NCBI GenBank assembly: GCA_947683625.1
Contig: CANTUR010000283.1
Span: 16,997,001 to 17,061,000 of the forward strand
Reading direction: 5' to 3'
DNA length: 64,000 bases
Origin: Mallotus nudiflorus
Taxonomy: Eukaryota; Streptophyta; Magnoliopsida; Malpighiales; Euphorbiaceae
Positions 35,385 to 47,491 of this stretch are shown here, piece after piece (position 1 is the first letter of the stretch; every line of letters begins with the position of its first letter). The position numbers and the translations under genes were made by a program. The notes beneath the pieces were generated by a model. It was not told the DNA's origin, did no database searches, and was given only the letters and a program-made list of their open reading frames with translations.

Positions 35385-37098
35385 ATCATATCCTTTTGAG
35401 CTGCCAAGAATTATGAGTGGCATTATTATAAGTGGTTTTGTTATAGATTTAGTGCAAGTGAAATAGATAGATAAGAAAGGAGGGGGCAGAGGTGAATAAA
35501 ATAATCAACCAAAAGAAAGGCAAAGCTAAGAGAATATTTATTAAAAAGAAAAAATTTGATTGAGAGGGTTTTTTTTTTTTTTTTTTTTTGAAAATCAAAT
35601 AAAAGAGCTTTGAGATTTTGATCCAGAAGAATTTTTGCCAACTGATATCAAAGTGTATGTACTTCAGCCTTAAGAACTACATACTTCAGCGTTTCACAAC
35701 TCTGGTAACATGCAACACACCTTCAAAACCTCCCATCCAAGATTAAAGTTATAGATTGGAGATACTTATAATATAAATTTCTGAGACCATCGTGCACCTT
35801 AAATTTATCTTCCTCTCTTCTAGACTCTATTCCATTAACTTTACTCTTTATTTTCCTTTAAAAAACAAAAAAAAAAAAAAAAACCTCCTACTCTTTTATC
35901 CAAAAAAAACTCAAACCATATCACAAAAGATTTAAAATGAAGAACTGTAATCGAAGATGAAAAAGGGATAACAAAATGATGAAACCATTTTATTCGCTAA
36001 TTATTGCTCAGTAATTTCCAAACCAAGACTGTGACATAAGTGAAAACACCATCGATCGTCATTTCAGAAGTGTTGAAAAAATGCCGTTAATTTAAAAAAA
36101 AAAAAACTTTTCTTTTTCAAAAAATGAAAATAAAATATATAATTTCTTTTTAAAGCTTACACATGTCTTATCTCGTGACTCTTTCAATTTTTTTTTTTTT
36201 TTTTTTTTTGTAAACTATAGACTCTTTCATTTTCTTTCCTCCTTCACTCATTCCGCCACATAAAACCCTACCCTCAACGGTCAATTAAAATGTTCTTCTC
36301 CCTGTTAGCACTTCTTTCAGTGTTCACTATTTTTTACCTGTAAAATTTATTTATGTCACCGGAGTCACAAACGGGATTGGCTTTCAGGTCACTTGATTCT
36401 TCTTACCATATTCCCTTCTTTTATTCTTGGACATAAATTGTTTTGAATTAGATTAATCTTCAAGGTCTCATTTTAGATATACACGGTTTGACGTTAACAT
36501 TTCTATGGTTTTTGCGTGGTAATTGCAATTCTCACATAGGATATTTGATTAATGTCTTAACTTTTTTTTGAGAAAAATATCTTAACTTTTGATAGTTAAT
36601 AAATGCAGGATAATTACTTCAAATACTAGTTATTTAATTTTTTTGGAATATATTTTACACGCATAAGTGAAAAACATATATTCTTTATAAACTTTTTTGT
36701 CCATTCTATGATTCAAACAATTTCAAATTCTAATGCAAGTAATTTAATTGAATGTAATTTATGTGTGGTTAAGATTCACATATTTGAACTTGCATCTAGA
36801 AGTGATGACTTAGCGAAAGAATAAACAATGGTTTAAGTTTGTTGGTGATTTCTTTATTCACATTGTTTTTCATACATATTTTATGGCTAATTTCTGTTTT
36901 TGCTTTTTAAATTATGCAGGGACTAGTGGAGAGAGAGGATATATAGGGTAAAGATTCCTGGTAACAATGTTTGATTTTTTTTTTTTCTTTTGTCTAAAAT
37001 TATTCCTTGGATAATTTAATTTTGGGACAAATAAACATATTGTAGGTATGGTTGAGATGATGCTCTAAGGCTTAAGCATGATGGTCCTGATCTTTTAT
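35385..37098. other. CACTA internal region between the two copia insertions
   Basis: Contains poly-T or poly-A tracts at 35569-35589, 35865-35882 and 36190-36210. A stretch near 36230-36480 is less AT-rich and resembles a plant promoter plus 5' leader, but no coding sequence was recognised. The first part after 35385 may be the end of the transposase gene. Confidence 0.45.
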
Positions 37099-37803
37099 TG
37101 TTGTAAAAATTGAGGATATGAATATTATAAAATAAATTGTAGCTAAAATAATTGAAATAATAAATTGAAGAAAAATATGGAACATAACTATTGTATATGT
37201 GATTAGAGTTTAAATAATTATACTAAAAAGCACTAGAAGAAAAATTCTTAGAAAAGTGTGGTAGGTTATAATAGTCCACTTAAGTACCACTCCTAGACAA
37301 AATTTTATCAGGATAAGCAATTTAATAATACAATAATTTGCAACAATTAAACCCGACAATAGCAACAAGAAAGAAAACACACAAATTTAACATGAAAAAT
37401 CTCAAACAAATTAGGGAAAAATCACAGGTAATATTAGAAGAATTTTACTATAAAAATAATAGGAGTTACAAAATATTTTTCTCTATACCTCAAGGAAAAT
37501 ATAATAAAATTCTCTTTTAATATATGAGATAACACACTCTTTATATATTTTTTTTTCTTTATAAGGAGATTACTTACAATTTCTCACTAACTCACTCACT
37601 CTCACTAACATAATGCTCACACAACACACTCACTTCCCATTGTTATGCTTGTGTTGTGATTTCCAAATTGGCAGAGCAAAATGGATTTTATATAGCCATG
37701 AAGGATGGCTATTTTTCAACTGACTTTTAACCATTTATCAGCACCAAATTCAATGCTGACTTCTCTTTTTAAGTGCAACCAATTTTTTACCTTAATTTTG
37801 ACA
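37099..37803 (-). repeat. Copia B 3' LTR (left on the plus strand)
   Basis: 705 bp. Similar over its length to 41793-42525, with numerous substitutions and small indels. Confidence 0.93.
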
Positions 37804-38159
37804 ATCTCCCACTTGATGATTTGATTAAGGATCAATCACATCTTCACACCATTCTTTCTATCTTGTCTTTTCATGCTGTTTACATTTCTATCAAGCCGCA
37901 CAAGGATCCCCACCAAATAAACTTATCACTATTGATAGTTTTTATCAAGAAATCTGCTAGATTTTCTTTAGTATGAATTTTTTATAAATCGATAGTTCCT
38001 TCTTCCACTTTCCCTCGAACAAAGTGATACTGAACTTGAATGTGTTTTGAATTTAAATGAAAGGCTGGATTCTTACAAGATGTAAGGCACTCTAACTGTT
38101 ACTAAACAAAGAAAATTCCTCTTATTTGTGCTTGAGTTCTTCCATAGCCATCTTCAACC

Positions 38160-41100
38160 AAACTACTTCTTTACTGCTTTGTGTAGCTGCCACATATTCT
38201 ACTTCCATTGTTGACATAGTTTTAATACCCAACTTATAGCACTGTCAGCAAGTACAAACACATAACCCGTTGTGGATTTTCTTTTATCCAAATCACCTGC
38301 ATAATTTAAGTTGACATATCCTCTGACAATAAAGTCTGATCTTCCATTATATAATGCAATATCAGAGGTTCCTTTAATATATCTTAGGATACTTTTCATA
38401 GCATTCCAATGCTCTCTACCAAGATTCACCATTTACTGACTAACCACTCCCATTGCATGTGTAATGTTTGGTCTTATACATATTATAGCAAATATCAAAC
38501 TTCCCACTGTTGATGCATACAGTACTAGAGAAATTTCCATCCTCTCTACTTCACTACTAGGACTAATACTGGAAGATAACTTGAAATTAGGAGGAAATGG
38601 AGTTAAAATTGGCTTACAATCTTGTATGTTGAATCGCCGTAAGACTTTATTCAATTAGTTTTTCTAGAGTAGCCAAATCTTCTTATTATTTCTATCTTAG
38701 TGAATTTACATCCCTATAATCTTTTTTACTAGTCCCAAGTCCTTCATCTCAAATTCCCTAGCCAACAGTGCCTTCAATTCTTTAATATGATCTTTGTTAA
38801 GGCCTACCACTAATACGTCATCTACATACAATAGCAAAATGACAAAGTCATTTTCATCAGACCTCTTGAAATATGTACAAGGATCTACATTAAGTTTTTT
38901 GTATCCAAGGCTCATAATAAAGGAATCAAATCTCTTATACCAAAACATTTATACATGTTTTAAGCCATATAGAGATTTGTTCAACCTACAAACCAAGTTC
39001 TCTTTTCCTTGCTCTTCAAAACCTTATGGTTGGAGCATATAAATCTCTTCTTTAAGATTCCTATAAAGAAAAGCAGTTTTCACGTCTAATTACTCTAGAT
39101 GTAAATCAAATGTAGAACATATTGCCAGGACCACTCAAACTGTTGTAAGTCAGACCATAGGGGAAAAGATTTCAATGAAGTCAATGCCTTCTTTTTAAGC
39201 ATACTCTCACACCACCAATCTTGCATGATACCACTCCACTTAATAATCACTGTTACAATTGATTTTATAGACCTATTTATTACTAATTGGCTTTCTTCCT
39301 TATGGTAATGAAAAAAGTTTCCAAGTTTGATTGTTATATAGAGCTTCAATTTCTTCCTACATTACTACCATCCACTAAGATGCTTTTAGACTTTCCATTG
39401 CTTTTTAAAGAGTTAATGGCTCTTCATCTTCTGTTAGAAAATAGTATGCAACATTACTCTCTATAATATAATCAGAATGCCAAGCTAGTGCTTTTCTACC
39501 AGGAGTTAACTGCCAAACTCTGGTTTCTTTAGACTCAACTAGTTCTCGTTCTTCATTTTTCGATGTTGCTTCAGAAGAATCCGCTTATGCCACCTGTATC
39601 ATTGTAGTCTCTGAATTGTCTTTTAATGTGCTACTGTCACATTTTTCTTGCACCTTATCTTCTGTAAACATTACTTTTCTACTAATTATGACCTTATAGG
39701 TAGTGGGATCCCAAAAGTGATACCCCTTAACTCCTTCTGCATAACCCAAGAATATGCATTTTTTGGATTTTGGATCTAGCTTTATAGTTTCTTAGGCATT
39801 ATACATCATGTATACAGGGTTTCCAAATATATGGATGTTTGAATAATCAACAGGCTTACCATTCCACATCTCCATAGGTGTCTTCAACTCAATTGCAGTT
39901 AATGGGGACCTATTTATCACATAACAAGCGGTTTTGACTGCTTCTGCTCAAAATGACTTTTCCAAACCTGTAAATCCCAACATCACCCTTATTCTTTTTA
40001 ACAGGGTTTTGTTCATTTGCTCTGCCTCTCCATTCTGTTAAGGAGTGTATGCTATAGTGAACTGCCTTTTGATGCCTTCTTACTTGCAAAATGTATTAAA
40101 TTACTTACTGGTATATTCTCCTCTATTATCTATCCTCAAACACTTAATCTTATTTCTAGAATCAAGTTCCATCCGCACTTTAAATGCTTTGAAGACTTTA
40201 TAAACATCAGTTTTCCTCTTAATAAGATGCACCCAACATCTTCTAAAGTAGTCATTAATAAAGGACACAAAGTACTTTACTCTTCCTAAGGATGGTACTA
40301 GTGCTTGCCACATATCAGAGTGAACCAATTCTAGAATAATTGTGCTTCTATAATTAGATGTGTTAAACTTCACATGATGCTACTTGGTTGTAACACAATG
40401 CTCATAAAAGGGTAAGGATACCTTTATGAGACCAGGAAGTAACTTTTGCTCAGCTAGAATTTTCATTCCTTTATCTGACATATGTCTAAGTTTACAATGC
40501 CACATCATTGCAAAATTTTCACTTGAATCATCTGAAGCAACACATGCTTCTGCCTCTTGCAAAGTCTCTCCCATCAGCATATATAAATTTGCAGCTATCT
40601 TTTGTGCCTTCATTAATAAGAGCATAATTATTTTCATAATTCATTTTTCAATTTTAACCCTATGCCAGAGATTATCTACCACTCCTATAGATAGTAGATT
40701 TTTATTTGAGCCCTCCATATGTTGCACATTTTTAATTATGTAAGTTGTGCCATTATACATCCTCAATTTGATGGTTCCAATACCGACGATCTTTAAAGGA
40801 TGATCATCAATTATGTACACTGATCCTTTTAAGATGGATTCATAATGAGAAAACCAATCTCTTCGACCGGTCATGTGCAAGGTAACTGTTGTGGCCAAAA
40901 TCCACATATTAGAAAATTTCTTTTTGTATGTGCCAGTCATTACTGCTTCATTACATAAAGTGATGCCATCATCTGATAAACTTTCAACATTTCCTTGAGG
41001 TTTGGAATCTTTTAGATTTCGATAATCCTTCTTCAAGTGACCCTTTTTGCCACAGTTATAGCACTTAAAATTCTTCTTGATTTTTTATGTTGATCTACCT

Positions 41101-41750
41101 TGTCTCTGCCTCCCACTAGAGCTACATTCTATTGATCTCCCTTTCATCACCAAGCCTCTACTTATTATGAATTATCCATCTTATCTTCTTTGTTTTTGCG
41201 CCTGCTTTCTTTCTTTAGGAAAGTAGTTACAATTTCATCGAAGACTAGATAATCTATGAGAAGATTATTTTTTAGGTTGATGATGAGTCAATTATATGAA
41301 TCAGACAGATTTTGAAGTAAAAGTTTGGCATGTTCATTTGCCTCTACTTTATATCCCAATAATATGAGTTAAGAAAATAAAGTATTCTGAGTATTTATAT
41401 GCTTCATCACTAATGTAGATTCTACCATTGAAAGAGTGTAAAGCTTCCTCTTAAGGAAAATTTTATTGTGGATTGACTTAGCCTCATAGAGTCTAGTGAG
41501 TTGGTCTCAAATCTCCTTTGCAATTTTCTTTTCTTTTACACTTGACAATATCTCATCTATTAATGCTAGATGAAAATCTACAACAACATTCTTATCCATC
41601 TCTTTCCATTTGTTGTTATTGATGAATTCTTCTGGCCTTCTAGTGATAGCCACCAAGCAATTATCTTTTCTTAATATTGCCTTCATCTTCAATTTGCATA
41701 GTGAGAAATTTCTCCCGTTAAATTTTTCAATCTCATATTTTGTTGTCATT
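38160..41750 (-). pseudogene. Copia B gag-pol, broken
   Basis: Read from 41749: gag MTTKYEIEKFNGRNFSLCKL, with Cys where the family has Trp. The zinc knuckle near 41075-41035 reads CYNCGKKGHLKKDY, with the last Cys changed to Tyr. At the protease site near 40905, WILATTVTLHMTGRRDW stands where the family has a D-S/T-G motif, so the catalytic Asp is gone. Integrase at 40640-39800 shows HSDMW and RIDNRGEYTSK. RT at about 39600-38700 has LLLYVDDVLVV with an intact YVDD. RNase H at 38654-38199 has GYVNLNYAGDLDKRKSTTGY. Many frameshifts separate these blocks. It resembles the widespread Tnt1-like copia group of plants in its gag opening. Confidence 0.9.
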
Positions 41751-41792
41751 GCTTCTATTACTATTCACGAACCAGATGCCATGATACCACTT

Positions 41793-42525
41793 GTTGTAAA
41801 AATTAAGAATTGGACTATGAATATTATATAACAAATTACAGCTAAAATAATTGAAATAATAAATTGAAGAAAAATATAGAACAAAACTATTGCATAAGTG
41901 ATTAAAGTCTAAACGATTATACTAAAAATCACCACAAGGAAAATTCCCAAGAAAGTGTGGTGGGTCACAATGGTCCACTTAAGTACCACACTCCTAAACA
42001 GGATTTTACCAGGACAAGTAATGTAATACCATAATAATTTGCGGCAACTAAACCATACAACAGCAACAAGAAAAAGAACACATAAATTGTACATGGAAAA
42101 CCCCAAATAAATTGGGGGGAAAACCACATGTAATACTAAAAGAATTTTACTATAAAAAATAATAGGAGTTACAAAATATTTCTCTCTATACCCCAAGAAG
42201 AATATAATAAAATTCTCGCTTAGTATATGAGATAACTCACTCTCTATATATTTTTCTTCATAAGGAGATTACTCACAATTTCTCACCAACTCACTAACTC
42301 TCACTAACACAATACTCACACAGCACACACTCTTCCCATTGTTATGCTTGTATTTTATTTGCTTGGGTTGTGATTTTCAAAATGACAGAGCAAAATAGTC
42401 TTTATATAGTCATGAAGAATGGCTATTTTTCAACCCATTTTTAACAATTTGTCAAAACTGAATTCACTACTAACTTCTCTTTTTAATTTATGTGGCTGCA
42501 CCAATTTTTTACTTTAATTTTGACA
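41793..42525 (-). repeat. Copia B 5' LTR (right on the plus strand)
   Basis: 733 bp, TG...CA ends. The primer site lies two bases outside its inner edge. Confidence 0.93.
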
Positions 42526-43480
42526 TTTATCAATGTTAATTGCTAATCGTGAAACTATAGGTTCTCAATTTATAATTACATTTAAGGCTTGTCACCATAT
42601 TGACGGTTTGGTTAACCAATCCTTAAATTTACCACTGTAGGTTTTAACAAAGATGGAAGGTGTAAAGACCCTACAAGTTGAAATGGTAGTGATTGTTTTC
42701 TTTTATAAACAGAGGTTATATATATATATATAGTTCTTTGACTTGTATTGTGTTTGAATATTTCTTGCTATCCCAAATAGGAGATTGGTTGTGATCTTTT
42801 AGCTACATATTATGTTTGCGTTCATTCTTTATTTTTTCAATCTTTTACTTGCTAGAAGGATTTTGGGTGTTGCTTACTTTTATAAACTTGCCATTAGTCC
42901 TGCACCAGTGGCCACGCACATGAGCTTTTCATCATTGACATTCTGTCAAAAGCCTTATTATTAATGGAATCAATTGTGTTTTTTCACGATGTCATTATTC
43001 ATAATCCATTTTCAAAAATTAGTTGAGAACTTCTTATGACTACAGCTTCATATATTGCATTTCAATACATAGATTCAAATAAAAGTGTAATTGTGAGAAT
43101 TGATGCTGTTTTTATGGCAGGTAATTAAAGGCAAAAAGATGACTGGGCACATGTGTAGTGTTCAAAGGACGGATAAAAACTTGTGCGCCTGAAAAATAAA
43201 GCCAACAAGGAACTTGATACTTATTGTAAATAATTATATATTAGGGCACAAGTTAGTAGAAAAACCTTTTATGTATACAGTTTATTATTATTTAACATGA
43301 CTAATTATTTTAAATTTATTTAACAGAAATAAAATTTGTTGATTTAAGTGTCTCTTTCAATTATTTATTTTATACAACAATATTTATATTTATGCATATG
43401 TAATTAGAAAAATAATATTGATTATTTTATTGATAGTTATTATATAATTGGTGACAACAAATAAATAAAATTAGAAAGAT
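42526..43480. other. CACTA internal region right of copia B
   Basis: AT-rich with a short TA run (42718-42732). No coding region recognised. Confidence 0.5.
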
Positions 43481-43489
43481 CCTAATTAC

Positions 43490-44277
43490 TTTTTCTTGTC
43501 ACTATTTTTTTTGTTACTAATTATTTTTTGTGTCACTTTTTCTTGTCACTGAAATTAATTTATTGTGTCACTTTTCTTATGTCACTGATTATAATTTGTC
43601 ACTTTTTCACGTCAGTTATTATAGTTTTTGTGTCACTGATTATAAATTATGTGTCACTTTTTTTGTCACTAATTATATTTTGGGTGTCATTTTTATTATC
43701 ACTAAGTATATCTTTTGTGTCATTTTTTAATGTAATGATTGTATCATTTTTCCTTGTTACAAATTATATTTTCGAGTCATTTTTCCATGTTACGTTTATT
43801 TTTTTTGTGTCAATCTTTTTAGTGACAACTATATAATTGTCACAAACAACAAATTAGTGACAATAAAATTTTGTCACTATATTTATTATAACAGACAACA
43901 AATTAGTCTACTGACAAAAAAAATTGTCACTAATATAATATTGGATAATTAGCATAACTAATTGTGATAATAAATAATGTAACTATCTGTACTTTTTGTA
44001 ACAACAAATTAGATTGTTAAAAAGCATACTATTGTATTTGGGACAATATGGTACCATATGCGACAATTTTAATTTTAATTGTTACAATATATGTTATCAC
44101 AAAAGTAATTTTTGTGACAATAATTTTTCTTGTCATAAAAAAATTATTTGCAATAATTTTTTATTGACACAATTTAGAAATAGTATTTGCAACATTGTTT
44201 TGGGTGACAAGTTTCAACTTCGTGACAATTTTTAATTGTCACAAATAATTATTTGTGACAATTTTTCAATATTAGTG
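43490..44277 (+). repeat. CACTA right subterminal repeat region (TTGTCAC motifs)
   Basis: Dense TTGTCAC, GTGTCAC and GTGACAA words, first mostly in one orientation (43500-43830) and then in the other, up to the TAGTG terminus. They correspond to the left subterminal cluster. Long open frames seen through this stretch are products of the repeat. Confidence 0.88.
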
Positions 44278-44440
44278 ATAATTCTAGTCCTAAAATATCT
44301 AAGTTTCTACATGTCTCTACATTTATTTTTTATTTGTCATACTCAAAATTTTTTGGCACATAATTACTACTAACTTAATTTTTCTACACCTAAATTTACT
44401 AGACATTTTGACTACTAATTTTCTTTCTTTCTATATTTTT
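44278..44440 (-). repeat. Right terminal repeat of the endogenous virus, third piece
   Basis: Resumes the leader match directly after the CACTA end (CTAGTCCTAAAATATCTAAG; corresponds to 10220-10370 of the left copy). Confidence 0.85.
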
Positions 44441-44444
44441 TGAT

Positions 44445-44586
44445 CCACGATTTGAATGTTTGTATAAATTAATTATTCATAGTTATTTTAATTATGTTTG
44501 GTGAAATTTTGATTTATACTGTGAATTTTGATAGTTTATCTATCATTTAGTAGTTAGTCTATTTTTCATACATGCATCATTATTGG
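44445..44586 (+). repeat. Inverted fragment of the virus leader
   Basis: The reverse complement of this stretch matches 9945-10090 (ATGAATAATTAATT, CAAAATTTCACC, ACTAACT words), with no solo LTR in it. It therefore lies head-to-head with the preceding piece. Inverted, rearranged segments are common at endogenous pararetrovirus loci. Confidence 0.78.
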
Positions 44587-44872
44587 CCAAATACTTTCTT
44601 TCACACCTTAATTTTATCACTTTGGTTTATTACACATCTCAACTTTTTTTTTTTTCTATTACACGAATAAACTTTTGATTTTTTCCTATTACACGTATGA
44701 ATTCAAAATTTTTTATTCTATTGAACTTCAAGTGCTTGTACACACTGGAACTCATATGTTCAATAGAATCAAAAATTTTGAATTCATACATGTAATAGGA
44801 AAAAAATAAAGTTGAGGTGTGCAATAGTGTAAAGTGATAAAGTTCAGGTATGAAAGAAGGTATTTCGCCAAA
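44583..44872. mobile_element. Fold-back MITE-like element, 290 bp
   Basis: The two halves are inverted copies: TTGGCCAAATAC...TTTCTTTCA on the left pairs with TTGGCGAAATACCTTCTTTCA on the reverse strand at the right end. The inner arms (around 44690-44735 and 44757-44800) pair over about 38 bases through TATGAATTCAAAATTTT. The whole sequence could fold into one hairpin with a loop near 44745. No clear target duplication was found, so the superfamily is undecided. Confidence 0.7.
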
Positions 44873-45403
44873 TGTAATTTGCCAAAAAATGATTCTTGTC
44901 TTTTAGGCATTCGCTACTAGCTTGCATCATTACCCATAAATTAATACTTGAAGAAGCCAATCCAATTTGTTATGGTCTTCCTTTGAATGAACTTATCCAT
45001 GGATGTCAAAATTGATGACTTACAAAAAAACAAGAAAAGTTCGTGAAAAAAAAAAAAAGAACTTATTTTTTGAACGTTCAAAAGGATGACCTACAAGTAA
45101 CCAAGAAAAGTTTGTAAAGAAATCAAGAAATGTCTGTAAAGAAAGATTATATCTTAATCCATTTCAGCATCACACGTTAGCCCATTTGCATACATATGTA
45201 TGGTTACGGGATGCTAGCTAATCAAGAAACCAATGCTTCTTTATTTGTCAACATCTATCTATCTCTTATCCAATAAATTTTTTCCTATGAAAATTCAAAG
45301 TCAAAATCATATCATTTTAAAGAGAAGTCATTAATTCCCCTGTATCTGATTACAATTAAGTGCTCCTGCATTGAGCACAAAGTAAACAAAAACCAAAAAG
45401 AAA
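44873..45403 (+). promoter_or_regulatory. Upstream region of the methylesterase gene
   Basis: About 530 bp separate the MITE from the start codon. A degenerate direct repeat (GATGACTTACAA...AAGAAAAGTTCG and GATGACCTACAA...AAGAAAAGTTTG) lies at 45014-45115. W-box cores (TTGAC) occur on the minus strand near 45006, 45247 and 45300. No convincing TATA box was identified. Regulation by WRKY factors would suit a stress-hormone esterase, but these short words are common by chance. Confidence 0.35.
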
Positions 45404-46670
45404 ATGGAGAAAACGAAAAAGCATCAGCTCGTTTCAGCTCCCTTCTTCATCATCATTTTTCTTAGTTTCTTGAACAATTCCCAGTCATATACAGCACCAG
45501 CACCACTGCCTGTGCCTCCTCCTCACGTTGTGCTAGTGCATGGCGCAGGCCATGGTGCATGGTGTTGGTTCAAGCTTATACCCCTCCTAAGATCATCTGG
45601 CTACAACGTTACTGCTATCGATTTAGCTGCTTCTGGAATTAACCCACTACAAATTACTGATATTAAAACAATATCTGACTATTTTTCTCCGTTGACAAAT
45701 CTCTTGACATCTCTACCAGCAAATGAAAGAGTTATGCTTGTTGGTCACAGCTTTGGTGGGTTTGCAATTTCTCAAGCTATGGAGAAATTTCCAACCAAAA
45801 TTAGAGTGGCAATTTTCCTCACTGCTGCCATGCCTGGCCCTTCCCTTAATGCTTCTACTGTTTATCAAGAGGTATGTGATTAAAATTTTTTTCACATCGA
45901 GTTTTAGTTTTGTGATACTGGAGTCGTTTTAAGTATTATTATATTATATTTATGAAATTGATATGTAATATAATTTGATAATGACGTAAATTTTATTTAT
46001 AAATGCTGTACATTCAATGATTTCAGATGATATTTTTATCTTTAGTTTTCATTCGGTATAAGTAAAGATTGAATTAGCTAAACATTGATAAACTTCATTT
46101 TTGTTTAATAACTATGAATATGTGCGTGATCTCATGATTTAATTGATCTTTCTGTTTTTCTTCTTCATCATTCAAGGCATTAAAATTATTTGGTGATCCG
46201 CAAGACAACACTTTTATATTTGGTGATGACCCCAACAACCCAATTGCTTCAACATTGGGACCGATGTACTTAAGATCGAGATTGTATCAACTCAGCCAGA
46301 TTGAGGTAAGAATTTTGGCATATTTATACAATAAAAAAAAAAAAGGTATCTACATACGCACAATTAATTGGAAATTTTGTTGTAGGATTGGACATTAGCG
46401 ACAACATTGATAAGACCATCACCCCTTCCTAGTCAAGAAGATTTCTCGTCAGGACAACTAGATGTAACTAGAGAGAAATATGGGATAGTTAAAAGGGTTT
46501 TCATAATTGCAGAAAAAGATTTGATACTAACAAAACAATTCCAAGAATTCATGATTCGAGAAAATCCACCCAACCAAGTGGAAGAAATATTAGGATCCGA
46601 TCATATGGTGATGATGTCTAAGCCAAGGGAACTTTGTGATGTTCTCCTACGAATTGCTATGCATTTTTAA
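45404..46670 (+). CDS. Methylesterase-type alpha/beta-hydrolase (SABP2/MES family) with N-terminal secretory signal
   Basis: Three exons, 45404-45871, 46177-46305 and 46386-46670 (468, 129 and 285 nt), with GT...AG introns in phase 0, give 293 residues. Residues 8-28 form a hydrophobic signal-like segment, followed by a proline-rich linker to residue 40; typical family members are about 260 residues and lack it. The oxyanion region is HGAGHGAWCW (46-55). The nucleophile Ser116 lies in LVGHSFGG, Asp244 in AEKD, and His272 in SDHM; the spacings 128 and 28 equal those of SABP2. Related hydroxynitrile lyases have a Thr in the HGAG region and a Lys after the catalytic His. Here they are Gly and Met, which favours esterase. 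Probable substrates are methyl esters such as methyl salicylate, methyl jasmonate or methyl-IAA; which one cannot be read from sequence. It looks intact and functional. Confidence 0.92.
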
Positions 46671-46772
46671 GTAATGATTCATCCCAGTCTTTTCTTTTTT
46701 CGACATGGTGGCTACTTCGATCATTTCAATCTTAGTTATACAGTTAATTGAATAAGCACATTTACATAAACA

Positions 46773-46778
46773 AATAAA
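46773..46778 (+). terminator. Possible polyadenylation signal of the methylesterase gene
   Basis: AATAAA about 100 bases after the stop codon, in an A/T-rich 3' region. Position fits; plant signals are loose, so this is tentative. Confidence 0.4.
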
Positions 46779-47455
46779 AAGTGTATGGATATGATACTAT
46801 ACATCATTGTTTACTCAAATGTAATGTCATAAAAAGAAACTACTATTTCCTCTTTTTTCTTTAGTTTAGTTTGTAAATGATATGGATTTGAAACTTAATC
46901 TCTAATTTATTTTTTCTAATATGCTTTTGTTGTCTTGTTGGTGTGTTAGTAATTTTTTTTTTTTTATGTGTTGTTTGTGGTGATTTGATATATTAAGGGA
47001 AAATATTTTTTCTTTTTTTTAAAAAAAAAAAAAACTAGTCTAGACGGCTAAATTTTTTATTTGAAATGGGAAAGTTAGGAGGGTTGGGGATCGAACACTG
47101 CTCTCAACTAAATGTCTTGGTCTCATCACAAAATATTTTACCATCTATTTTAAGTCAGTTAACCTTTTTTTTTTCAATCAATATGGTTTGATAGTGGTAT
47201 ATTTTGATAATATAATAATATTTTTACTATAAAACAAGTTGGATTTTGACATTTTTCGATATCAAACTACCAAATATTCGTTTGTATCCTAATAATATTT
47301 TCTTGTTGGGAACAATTTTAGAGTGTGTTTGAATGCAAATATTTAATTTGAAATTTTAGATTTCAAAAATAGGTATTTCAAATAGCATATAGTTACATGT
47401 CATTTCAAATCCTTATTAAATGAGCATTTTTTTTTTTAAAAAAAAAAAAAAAAAG
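46779..47455. other. AT-rich spacer between the methylesterase gene and LINE-2
   Basis: Two T-run/A-run pairs (near 47012-47033 and 47429-47454) form short perfect hairpins. The second probably marks the poly(A) end of LINE-2, whose minus-strand tail would appear as T on this strand. No gene seen. Confidence 0.55.
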
Positions 47456-47491
47456 CTAGAGTTTAGAAATCAAGAAATGCACTCAAACATT

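Larger units (their letters stand above)
37099..42525 (-). mobile_element. Ty1/copia retrotransposon B, 5.4 kb, inserted in the CACTA
   Basis: LTRs are at 37099-37803 and 41793-42525. On the plus strand both start TGTTGTAAAAATT and end TTTTGACA. The element reads on the minus strand. An exact 5-bp duplication TTTAT flanks it (37094-37098 and 42526-42530). The initiator-tRNA primer site is at 41779-41790 (minus strand TGGTATCATGGC). The polypurine tract is beside the left LTR (minus strand CAAGTGGGAGAT, about 37804-37815). The order gag, protease, integrase, RT, RNase H is copia-type. LTRs show many differences, and coding is broken. Confidence 0.95.
24353..44277 (+). mobile_element. CACTA (En/Spm) DNA transposon, 19.9 kb with nested insertions
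   Basis: The left end reads GACTACAACAAATTCG, a one-base change from the canonical CACTACAA start. The right end reads AATATTAGTG, the canonical complement. Both subterminal regions hold many TTGTCAC/GTGACAA words. Internally a TNP2-type transposase lies on the plus strand. The virus leader continues on both sides (24352 and 44278), so the insertion boundary is precise, though no clean 3-bp target duplication remains. Without the copia A, copia B and TRIM insertions the element would be about 9 kb, a normal size for autonomous CACTAs. It is now dead. Confidence 0.9.

Noticed and set aside
43528..43836. 102-codon hydrophobic frame on the plus strand
   Set aside because: It is built from repeated CACTA subterminal words (GTGTCACTTTTT) and is a repeat artefact.
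45404..46670. Hydroxynitrile lyase
   Set aside because: The residues expected for the lyases (Thr in the oxyanion region, Lys after the catalytic His) are Gly and Met, as in the esterases.
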